Positions 1-5,966 of a stretch of DNA of 7,774 bases are shown piece by piece. The stretch is from Cyclobacteriaceae bacterium. GTDB lineage: Bacteria > Bacteroidota > Bacteroidia > Cytophagales > Cyclobacteriaceae. The DNA is taken from assembly GCA_013140395.1 (NCBI GenBank), contig JABFSY010000035.1:1-7774 (forward strand), in the 5' to 3' direction. Numbering within the stretch: the stretch's first letter is position 1; each line of letters begins with the position of its first letter. The notes below the pieces were generated by a model, which worked only from the letters and a program-made list of their open reading frames with translations, was not told the DNA's origin and did no database searches. Position numbers and translations under genes: made by a program.

Positions 1-676
1 CCTTCAAAAGATCATGCACTTTTTGATCGGGTATTCGCAATACAAGTGAATCAATGATATCAGGTTTTCCGGGTGCTACCCTGTAGAGAATAGAAACCTT
101 TCGGCCATTTTCTTTCACCGATGCTTACACTTTACCATTAAAGTATCCCTTGATAAAAAGATAGTTATTCATTTTGGCAACGGTGATAGCGAGCTTCGCT
201 GAATCATAAACAGCTGTTTTATCGCCCCATTGCATGAATAGGTTTCCGTTCTCAATTTTATTGTCAAGCGATTCTTGTTTCTTTTTCTTTCTGAATTCAA
301 GATTGTCCTTTTTGCGAGGGTTTTTGGCCTTTGCTATTTTTCGATCGAACTTCTTTTCTTTTTTTTCTTTCTGATCAATGAACTTTTGCTTGTTAAAGTT
401 TTTTTCTCCTTTGTGGTACATCCAACCCAATAGACTCATCGGGACACCGAATATTTTTCGAGCTGATTTTTGAGTATACAGATCTTGTAAATTATCCTTG
501 TTGATATGCCTGGGTGCCACCACCGTTTGGCGATATAGCAACTTTTGATTTTCTTGGAGGTATCTTGTAGACGAGCAGCTGTTCAACAGGAGTAGGAGAG
601 CTCCAACAGAGAACACTCTTGATACCTGTCTAAACCCAAAAGAACCAATGATTTCCAAAGCAAAAGTTAAATTCAT
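1..676 (-). pseudogene. tamL: TamL-like BamA/TamA-family outer membrane lipoprotein, N-terminal part, interrupted by in-frame stop; partial at left edge
   Basis: Members of this family are surface-assembly lipoproteins of Bacteroidota: a lipidated N-terminus, POTRA-like repeats and a C-terminal 16-stranded beta-barrel. Only the N-terminal part lies in the window. Numbered from the ATG at 676, a hydrophobic stretch ends in the lipobox LNSC (Cys34, codon 577-575) followed by SSTRYL. Next comes a very lysine-rich, probably helical segment (about residues 89-140), then a WGDK...YDS segment and KGYFNGKV, matching the family's first POTRA-like region. A TAA at 127-125 then ends the frame. The same frame stays open to position 1 and reads ASVKENGRKVSILYRV, APGKPDIIDSLVLRIP and on, typical of the continuing domain. 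The lesion is therefore a single nonsense codon, not a natural end. The start is uncertain: ATG 676 gives arginines before the hydrophobic core but overlaps the divergent methyltransferase by 29 bp; GTG 616 avoids overlap but leaves an uncharged 13-residue leader. The family call is confident; pseudogene versus sequencing error is unresolved. Confidence 0.72.
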
Positions 677-1391
677 CAAATCTCTGCAATTAAAGAAATA
701 CCGAAAAGAGGAACAATGTTTTACCGTAGAAGGAGCCAAAGGAATTATTGAACTGTTAAAGTCAGATTTTGAGGTAATTTGGGTAGCTGGTACTTCCAGT
801 TTCCTTGCCGAAAACGGTTCGTTATTAAGACAGAGAAAGGTAGAGGTCGTTGAAACAACAGAGCGGGAACTGTCAACGGCCAGTAGCTTTCAGACAAATA
901 ACTCAGCCATAGCAATTGCTAAGCTGAAGCCCATTTCAGCCCCAATCTTGGGCAAGGAGTTTGTTTTGGTATTGGATGAAATACGAGACCCTGGTAATTT
1001 GGGAACAATTATCAGAACAGCCGATTGGTATGGCATCAAGCACATTATCGCTTCTTTAGAAACGGCCGATTTGTATAATCCAAAAGTGATAAGTGCTACG
1101 ATGGGTTCCTTTTGCCGAATAAATGTTTATTATACTCAATTGACCAACTACTTAATGGGAACCGATTGGCCAGTCTACGGAGCCTCATTAGTTGGCAGGT
1201 CTATTTATGATACAAACTTTGGAGGAGAGGGTTTTATCGTGATCGGAAATGAATCACAGGGAATTTCAGGTGCAGTGCATAGCTTAATCACCAATCACAT
1301 TACTATTCCGCGTATTGGCCAGGCAGAATCACTTAATGCCTCAATTGCCGCAGCCATCATCTTGGATAACGTATTTCGGTCAAAGGAATGA
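648..1391 (+). CDS. TrmH/SpoU-family RNA 2'-O-methyltransferase
   Basis: This 247-residue cytoplasmic enzyme should transfer a methyl group from S-adenosylmethionine to a ribose 2'-OH in rRNA or tRNA. All three SPOUT knot motifs are visible: motif 1 at about 107-125 (LVLDEIRDPGNLGTIIRTA, with Asn117 and the catalytic-type Arg123), motif 2 at 200-206 (GNESQGI) and motif 3 at 219-238 (IPRIGQAESLNASIAAA). The N-terminal ~100 residues, opening with KVKFIKSLQLKKYRKEEQCF and VEGAKGIIELL, resemble the substrate-binding domain of the RlmB/TrmH-like subgroup, so a two-domain rRNA methylase is likelier than a minimal TrmH or TrmL. The exact target nucleotide cannot be told from sequence, so no symbol is given. 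The ATG at 648 fits the family's usual N-terminus. The gene is divergent from the tamL-like gene and convergent with the queuosine-precursor transporter, its last 12 bp overlapping that gene's 3' end. Confidence 0.93.
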   Translation: MISKAKVKFIKSLQLKKYRKEEQCFTVEGAKGIIELLKSDFEVIWVAGTSSFLAENGSLLRQRKVEVVETTERELSTASSFQTNNSAIAIAKLKPISAPILGKEFVLVLDEIRDPGNLGTIIRTADWYGIKHIIASLETADLYNPKVISATMGSFCRINVYYTQLTNYLMGTDWPVYGASLVGRSIYDTNFGGEGFIVIGNESQGISGAVHSLITNHITIPRIGQAESLNASIAAAIILDNVFRSKE

Positions 1392-2165
1392 GCCACTTTT
1401 CTTAGCTGCCTCCTCGGATAGTCTGGATGCGTTCTCTTTGCCTAAGTAACGATCGATGACATAGTGACCCAAGTAAATGGCGGGCGTTAGGAGTATGGCA
1501 ACTGAAAACTTGTACAGGTAGTTGGTGAAGCCTATGGCAAGTATTTGCTGGTTGGAGAAAATTCCAACAAAGGCTAGGTACAGAACAACAAAACTGTCAA
1601 TAAATTGAGACACCAAGGTAGAGCCTGTCGCGCGTAGCCAAAGCATTTTTGACCCGGTCAGTTGCCGCAGCTTTTGAAAAACAAAAACGTCAACGAGTTG
1701 GCCGATTAGAAATGCTGCCAGGGAGGCGATGATAATCCGTTGACCTTGTCCTAGAATTTTGTTGAAGGCAAAGTCCATATTGAAATAGTTGCCCGCAGCG
1801 TCTTTATTGTTTGCATCCAGCCACCATTGGGCGGGGGGTAGTTCCATAGTTAAGAAAATGACAAGAAAAGAATAGGCGATAAAGAAAGCGGCCAGGTAAC
1901 TGATGCGCTTCACGCCTGGCCTGCCAAAGTACTCATTGATCAAATCAGAAGTGATAAAAACCACTGGCCAAATGACCGCACCGGCCGTCAGGTTAAAATC
2001 CACTTCAAATCCCAGCAAATGAAGGTGGGCGGGTGCCAGGCCTAGCGCTCCTTCACCCGAAAATATTTTTACACCAATTAGCTCGGCAATGATTGCGTTC
2101 GTTAGAAACAAAGCAGCTAAAACAATGAAGAGGCGATTCTTTTTTTCTTCTAAGGTAACTGTCAT
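1380..2165 (-). CDS. yhhQ: queuosine precursor transporter (YhhQ/QPTR family, formerly DUF165)
   Basis: This inner-membrane protein of 261 residues belongs to the family that imports queuosine precursors (preQ0/preQ1, or queuine in some members) for tRNA wobble-base modification. Hydrophobic segments lie at about 12-33, 58-76, 88-107, 142-163, 190-204 and 209-235, consistent with a six-helix carrier. Family hallmarks are SDLINEYFGR (73-82) after the second helix and RATGSTLVSQFIDS (178-191), whose SQFIDS core is highly characteristic. Length is at the upper end of the family because of a polar loop at about 108-135 (with PPAQWW) and a charged C-terminal tail. The ATG overlaps the stop of rnz in an ATGA arrangement (2165-2162), implying translational coupling downstream of the tRNA-processing gene. 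No preQ1 riboswitch is visible upstream, and none would be expected inside an operon. The precise substrate is inferred from the family only. Confidence 0.92.
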   Translation of the reverse strand: MTVTLEEKKNRLFIVLAALFLTNAIIAELIGVKIFSGEGALGLAPAHLHLLGFEVDFNLTAGAVIWPVVFITSDLINEYFGRPGVKRISYLAAFFIAYSFLVIFLTMELPPAQWWLDANNKDAAGNYFNMDFAFNKILGQGQRIIIASLAAFLIGQLVDVFVFQKLRQLTGSKMLWLRATGSTLVSQFIDSFVVLYLAFVGIFSNQQILAIGFTNYLYKFSVAILLTPAIYLGHYVIDRYLGKENASRLSEEAAKKSGSFL

Positions 2166-3082
2166 GCTTCTATTGTAAAAGTTTGACCTTCAATGGCTAA
2201 AGAAGAGTTTTCAAAAACCGACTTAGCCTCTGCTAGGAGAGGCTCGAGATCTTTATACCGGGCTGAAAAGTGGCCAATAAGTAGCCTTTTCGCCCGGCTT
2301 CGTCTTGCAACTTCCGCAGCTTGTCTGGCTGTGCTGTGCTTGGTTTCGTTTGCCTTAGCTTCTTCTTCATCCATAAAAGTTGCCTCATGATATAAAAGAT
2401 CAACTTCGTCAATTTGATCAATTATTGGTTCAAAAAAAGCGGTGTCTGAGCAGTAGGCATAGGAAAGCGAGCGTTTGGGGGCCAACGTAAAGTCCTCATT
2501 TTTATAGAGTAGTTTTCCTTGTTCATCAAAAACATCCTGTCCCGTTTTCAAGGCAACAATATGTTGAAGCAACATGCCTTTTATTAACTGTTCTTTATCG
2601 ATGCGCCTTTGCTTTGGCTTTTCTTTAAATAGAAAACCCGCACAAGGAAGTTTATGGAAGAGAGGAATTGTTTCTACCGTCAGCGCATCGTTTTCGAGTA
2701 GCTGATATTTTTGGGTTGGATCGAATGAATGAAAATGTAAAGAGTAATTCAAAACCGATCTGGAATACTTCAGCTGAAGCAAGATGATTTCGTTTAGTCC
2801 AGGAGGGCTATATAAATGCAAATCGGCTTTGCGTTTTTGCAAATGCATTGAAAATAAAAGCCCCGTTAGACCAAGATAATGGTCGCCATGCAAATGGCTT
2901 ATAAAAATATGGTCTATTTTGTGAATGGGTATTTCATAGCGTGCCAGTTGAAGTTGACACCCTTCTCCACAGTCAATTAGAAAGTGTTTATTTTGGATAA
3001 CCAGATATTGGGAGGATGGAAACCTTCCGTAGACCGGAACTGCTCCACTTGCACCTAGTATTGTTAAGCTGAAACTATTCAA
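2162..3082 (-). CDS. rnz: ribonuclease Z, tRNA 3'-end processing endonuclease
   Basis: RNase Z cuts tRNA precursors at the 3' side of the discriminator base; it is a zinc-dependent metallo-beta-lactamase-fold enzyme acting in the cytoplasm. At 306 residues it matches the short bacterial form. Visible elements are LTILGASGAVP (7-16), the zinc motif HLHGDH (63-68: His63, His65, Asp67, His68), a further metal-ligand candidate His143 (PLFHKLPCAGF), the flexible-arm region at about 170-184 ending in LKTGQDV, Asp213 in YCSDTAFF, the KHST motif at 248-251, and His271 in GHFSARY. All expected ligands are present. The start is TTG (3082-3080): a stop codon lies six codons upstream in frame with no ATG or GTG between, and the family core begins almost immediately, so TTG is close to forced. 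It lies 78 bp after the STAS gene and overlaps the downstream transporter gene by 4 bp. Confidence 0.96.
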   Translation of the reverse strand: MNSFSLTILGASGAVPVYGRFPSSQYLVIQNKHFLIDCGEGCQLQLARYEIPIHKIDHIFISHLHGDHYLGLTGLLFSMHLQKRKADLHLYSPPGLNEIILLQLKYSRSVLNYSLHFHSFDPTQKYQLLENDALTVETIPLFHKLPCAGFLFKEKPKQRRIDKEQLIKGMLLQHIVALKTGQDVFDEQGKLLYKNEDFTLAPKRSLSYAYCSDTAFFEPIIDQIDEVDLLYHEATFMDEEEAKANETKHSTARQAAEVARRSRAKRLLIGHFSARYKDLEPLLAEAKSVFENSSLAIEGQTFTIEA

Positions 3083-3160
3083 TGGGTAATCGGATGATTA
3101 GTTCCTCGGTCATTTGAATACACCCTATCAAATCATCGATGAAACCATCAACGAATCAGG

Positions 3161-3535
3161 TTAGTCATCGCTCTTCATATCTTTTTCAATCTCATGCATA
3201 AACACAGCATCGATGGCTTCCTCCACCATTGGAAGGATATTAAGAACGCTATCTAGTTGAGAAATTTTTATCAGCTTAGCCGTGTGGTCCGAGAGTGACG
3301 TGAGTACGAAAATGCCACCATCTTCATGAAGAATTCGATTGCCAACTAACAACGCGCTTAGCCCTGAAGAGTCTGTATATTTTACTTCACTTAAGTCAAG
3401 AATGATATTCCGTACTCCCTCCGCATGCAGAGTAACCATCTCTGATTTTAGTTGAGGGGCGGCAGTAGAATCTAGTTTTTCTTCGTGGAGGCGTACCAAA
3501 GTGTACTTTTCTTGTTTGTCGATCGTGTATTTCAT
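3161..3535 (-). CDS. STAS-domain protein (anti-sigma factor antagonist-like)
   Basis: A single-domain STAS protein of 124 residues, related to SpoIIAA/RsbV-type anti-sigma antagonists. The family signature is clear: IILDLSEVKYTDSSGLSALL (44-63), with the DSSGL loop at 55-59 that carries the phosphorylatable serine in characterised members. In those systems an anti-sigma kinase phosphorylates the STAS protein and a PP2C phosphatase reverses it. Neither partner gene is in this window, so its target is unknown. About 20 residues follow the usual STAS end, with an acidic/charged tail (HEIEKDMKSDD). ATG 3535 is the natural start, since the beta-strand MKYTIDKQEKYTLVRL opens the domain. It sits 49 bp downstream of purC and 78 bp upstream of rnz on the same strand, suggesting cotranscription. 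I recall STAS genes beside rnz in other Bacteroidota, but could not check this here. Confidence 0.9.
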   Translation of the reverse strand: MKYTIDKQEKYTLVRLHEEKLDSTAAPQLKSEMVTLHAEGVRNIILDLSEVKYTDSSGLSALLVGNRILHEDGGIFVLTSLSDHTAKLIKISQLDSVLNILPMVEEAIDAVFMHEIEKDMKSDD

Positions 3536-3584
3536 TTCGTGTGTAGATAGAAGTCTAAATGTGGCTTTTACAATAATGAAGGCG

Positions 3585-4520
3585 CTAATTTAACGATTTA
3601 ACGATACTTTGCTCAATTCGTTTTTCGATGCTGGAATAATCAATCGGGGCCAATTTTTCACCGGTCATTTGTTGATAAAGTTCCTGATAGCGACTGGAAA
3701 TGCTTGACACGATTTGATCTGTCATTTCAGGCACTTTTTGACCATCCTTGCCTTGAAAGCCATTTTCAATCAACCATTGTCTAACAAACTCTTTGGAAAG
3801 TTGCTTCTGGGCTTCGCCCGATTTTTGTCTTGCTTCGTAGCCTTCTTTATAAAAGTAGCGGGAAGAGTCAGGCGTGTGCACCTCATCGATGAGGTAGATT
3901 TTGTTGTTTTGTTTTCCGAACTCATACTTGGTATCTACAAGTATGAGGCCCCGTAAAGCAGCGAGCTCTGTTCCCCGCTGGTAAAGTTTGTGGGTATAAT
4001 CTTCCAGAATCCTATAATCAGCTTCCGCTACAATGCCCCGACTCAAAATTTCTTCACGCGAAATATCTTCGTCATGGCCCACTTTGGCTTTTGTGGTTGG
4101 TGTAATAATAGGGTGGGGCAGTCGGTCATTTTCATGTAGACCATCGGGCATAGTTACCCCGCAAATGGTTCGTTTTCCTAGTTTGTATTCTCTCCAGGCA
4201 TGCCCTGCCAAATACCCTCTCACCACCATTTCAACGGCAAAGGGTTCACATTTGAAACCAACTGTTACGTTTGGGTCTGGCGTGCTTAGCACCCAGTTAG
4301 GAACGATGTCTTTGGTTGCTTTGAGATTGTAAGCCGCAATTTGGTTTAAAATTCTTCCTTTGTCGGGGATGCCTTTCGGCAAGACAACATCAAAAGCTGA
4401 GATACGGTCAGTAGCCACCATTGCCATCTTCTCGCCAAAGTAATAGACATCGCGAACTTTGCCTTTATAAAATCCTGTTTGATTTGGGAATTGAAAGTCT
4501 GTCTCTTTGATTGCCTGCAT
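3585..4520 (-). CDS. purC: phosphoribosylaminoimidazole-succinocarboxamide synthase (SAICAR synthase)
   Basis: This enzyme catalyses the ATP-dependent ligation of aspartate to CAIR in de novo purine (IMP) synthesis. Numbered from the ATG at 4520, the 311-residue product shows GKVRDVY (20-26, nucleotide-binding beta-hairpin), ATDRISAFD (36-44), [16 protein letters not shown] (97-112, SAICAR signature 1), [11 protein letters not shown] (192-202, signature 2) and [13 protein letters not shown] (211-223). The length of about 310 fits the longer purC form, not the ~240-residue E. coli-like form. A TTG seven codons further upstream (4541) is also in frame, but the ATG start [14 protein letters not shown] matches the usual beginning of Bacteroidota homologues and is preferred. 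An 8-bp repeat, TGCAGGCA, occurs at both candidate starts. It is the first gene of the minus-strand group that continues into the STAS gene, and is divergent from the peptide transporter operon. Confidence 0.96.
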   Translation of the reverse strand: MQAIKETDFQFPNQTGFYKGKVRDVYYFGEKMAMVATDRISAFDVVLPKGIPDKGRILNQIAAYNLKATKDIVPNWVLSTPDPNVTVGFKCEPFAVEMVVRGYLAGHAWREYKLGKRTICGVTMPDGLHENDRLPHPIITPTTKAKVGHDEDISREEILSRGIVAEADYRILEDYTHKLYQRGTELAALRGLILVDTKYEFGKQNNKIYLIDEVHTPDSSRYFYKEGYEARQKSGEAQKQLSKEFVRQWLIENGFQGKDGQKVPEMTDQIVSSISSRYQELYQQMTGEKLAPIDYSSIEKRIEQSIVKSLN

Positions 4521-4584
4521 GTCGGTTTTATATGCCTGCAATTTAAATGAAATACTCTATACTTGGTGGGGCTGACTTGGTTGA

Positions 4585-4595
4585 TTGTCTTTTGT
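4585..4595 (+). repeat. direct repeat copy 1, TTGTCTTTTGT
   Basis: This 11-bp sequence is repeated identically at 4648-4658. A CTGAC pentamer precedes both copies, 8 bp upstream here and 3 bp upstream at the second. It could be a regulator binding site or chance in T-rich DNA. Confidence 0.45.
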
Positions 4596-4647
4596 CATAA
4601 AAGTGGGCAGAACTTTTCCAATAGCTGAAGTTTGGCAGACTGACCAT

Positions 4648-4658
4648 TTGTCTTTTGT
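4648..4658 (+). repeat. direct repeat copy 2, TTGTCTTTTGT
   Basis: Identical to the copy at 4585-4595. The start-to-start distance is 63 bp, close to six helical turns. This copy lies immediately upstream of the candidate -33 TTG of the transporter promoter, a typical place for an activator site. Confidence 0.45.
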
Positions 4659-4659
4659 G

Positions 4660-4689
4660 TTGCTATTTCAAATTAATCAGGCTACTTTG
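4660..4689 (+). promoter_or_regulatory. candidate Bacteroidota-type promoter for the peptide transporter operon
   Basis: TTG at 4660-4662 is followed after 20 bp by TACTTTG (4683-4689). This resembles the Bacteroidota -33/-7 consensus TTG...TAnnTTTG, although the -7 element is one base short. Transcription would begin near 4695, leaving a leader of about 20 nt before the ATG at 4716. Assigned by eye only. Confidence 0.3.
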
Positions 4690-4715
4690 TTTACGTTTTA
4701 ACCTATACCAGTCTA

Positions 4716-5960
4716 ATGAGTCTTCGCGAACGCGCCTCTACCATCGTTAATGGTTTTTCTTCTACTTTTTGGATTGCTAATACCTTAGAACTCTTTGAGC
4801 GTCTTGCCTACTATGGTTCGAAGGCGGTCTTAACGGTTTTTTTGGCAACCAAAGTGGGCTTAGAAAAGGAAGCTGGTTTTTTGGCAGGACTTTTCAACGC
4901 TGTGCTATACTCACTGCCTATTGTGGCGGGAGTTTTCGTAGACAAATATGGTTTCAAGCGAACTTTGATGGCCTGCTTTGCCATTTTTTGCGTTGGATAT
5001 TTTTTGATAGGCTTGGCGGGAATGGAGTATGGACAAGCAATAGTAGAAACCGTTGGCAAAAGAAACTACGTGATAGGAGTTTTACTCCTGACAGCGGTTG
5101 GCGGTTCGTTAATCAAACCCTGTATTGTGGGCACAGTCGCGAAGACTTCTAAGCCTGGGGCTCAGGCATTGGGTTTTTCGATTTACTATACACTCGTCAA
5201 TTTAGGAGGTGCTATTGGTCCTATCATCGCTTTTTATGTTCGTCAAGATCTAGGTATTGAGTTTGTGTTGGTCATGTCTTCTATCACCTCATTTTTGTTG
5301 TTTTTTGGAGCATGGTTTTTCTTTAAAGAACCTGATGGCGAAGTAGGGGAGAAGAAGACATTTGCAAAAGTTTTCAGCGATATGGTATTGGTTTTTGCCA
5401 ATTTCAAGTTCATGAGTTTCCTTTTGATTTTCTCCGGATTCTGGATGATGTTTTGGCAAGTGTTTTACACGCTACCCTTTTATGCAACCAAAGTATTGCA
5501 CTATGAAGCCTTCGAATTTCTTGAAACGGTCGATGCATGGACGATTATTCTGATTACCATACCCGTCACAGCATTTGTCAGTAAGTGGAAAACTGTGATA
5601 GCAATCATTATCGGGTTCACGATTGCCAGCGCATCTTGGATTGTGATTGGTGCTGGGGGAACGATACTATTCACTATCATTGGTATCATGCTATTTGCAC
5701 TATGCGAAGCGACACAAGCACCCCGGTTTTATGAGTATGTAAGTTCTCTGGCGCCAAAAGGTCAAGTTGGAACCTTTATGGGCTTCGCTTTTTTACCGGT
5801 TGCCATTGGTTCGTTTACTGCAGGTATTCTTTCTGATTGGCTTCGAAGTTCTTATCTTGACACTGATCCGGCTATGATGTGGTACACCCTTTCCGGGATT
5901 GGCCTCACCTCTACAGCTTTAATGATTGTTTATAATCTTGTTATAAAAAAAAGTAATTGA
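4716..5960 (+). CDS. POT/PTR2-family proton-dependent oligopeptide transporter (MFS)
   Basis: This inner-membrane major-facilitator protein is likely to import di- and tripeptides with protons. The POT signature ExxERxxYY is intact in the first helix (Glu25, Glu28, Arg29, Tyr32, Tyr33 in ELFERLAYYG). The second family signature is recognisable at about 153-168 (GFSIYYTLVNLGGAIG), where the usual FYxxIN is varied. Other family-like pieces are GGSLIKPCIVGTVAK (129-143), SGFWMMFWQVFYTLPF (240-255) and EATQAPRFYEYVSSLAPKGQ (331-350), which corresponds to the helix-10 region ending in the SxxAP turn. About a dozen hydrophobic segments can be traced. At 414 residues it is shorter than typical bacterial POTs (about 450-500), mainly through short loops and no extra central helices. 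Six bases separate it from the OPT transporter gene downstream, so the two are almost certainly one operon. Specific substrates cannot be read from sequence. Confidence 0.9.
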   Translation: MSLRERASTIVNGFSSTFWIANTLELFERLAYYGSKAVLTVFLATKVGLEKEAGFLAGLFNAVLYSLPIVAGVFVDKYGFKRTLMACFAIFCVGYFLIGLAGMEYGQAIVETVGKRNYVIGVLLLTAVGGSLIKPCIVGTVAKTSKPGAQALGFSIYYTLVNLGGAIGPIIAFYVRQDLGIEFVLVMSSITSFLLFFGAWFFFKEPDGEVGEKKTFAKVFSDMVLVFANFKFMSFLLIFSGFWMMFWQVFYTLPFYATKVLHYEAFEFLETVDAWTIILITIPVTAFVSKWKTVIAIIIGFTIASASWIVIGAGGTILFTIIGIMLFALCEATQAPRFYEYVSSLAPKGQVGTFMGFAFLPVAIGSFTAGILSDWLRSSYLDTDPAMMWYTLSGIGLTSTALMIVYNLVIKKSN

Positions 5961-5966
5961 TCTCAT

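Larger units (their letters stand above)
4521..4715. promoter_or_regulatory. divergent intergenic regulatory region between purC and the POT transporter
   Basis: This 195-bp AT-rich gap must hold the promoters of both the purC group (leftwards) and the peptide-transporter pair (rightwards). Visible elements are two copies of TTGTCTTTTGT in the same orientation, an inverted repeat AAAAGT-N7-ACTTTT at 4599-4617 between them, and a Bacteroidota-like promoter candidate near 4660-4689. I found no convincing TTG/TAnnTTTG promoter for purC on the minus strand, and no riboswitch or attenuator structure by eye. Confidence 0.5.

Noticed and set aside
355..371. T-rich tract on the plus strand that resembles a terminator tail
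   Set aside because: It is the complement of lysine codons in the TamL-like gene and has no GC-rich stem beside it.
1370..1400. Bidirectional terminator between the convergent methyltransferase and yhhQ genes
   Set aside because: The genes overlap by 12 bp and no GC-rich hairpin with a T-run is visible at the junction.
2193..2421. Open frames on both strands within rnz
   Set aside because: rnz is complete with all metal ligands, and these are out-of-frame shadows.
3133..3142. 10-bp palindrome TCATCGATGA between the STAS gene and rnz
   Set aside because: Too short to be a terminator and likely chance; there is no second copy to suggest an operator.
3714..4332. Plus-strand open frames opposite purC
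   Set aside because: They are antisense shadows of an unmistakable purC; the translations have no recognisable domain.
4542..4715. Possible purine riboswitch upstream of purC
   Set aside because: I could not find the paired stems and conserved loop sequences of a purine aptamer, and the region is shared with a divergent gene.
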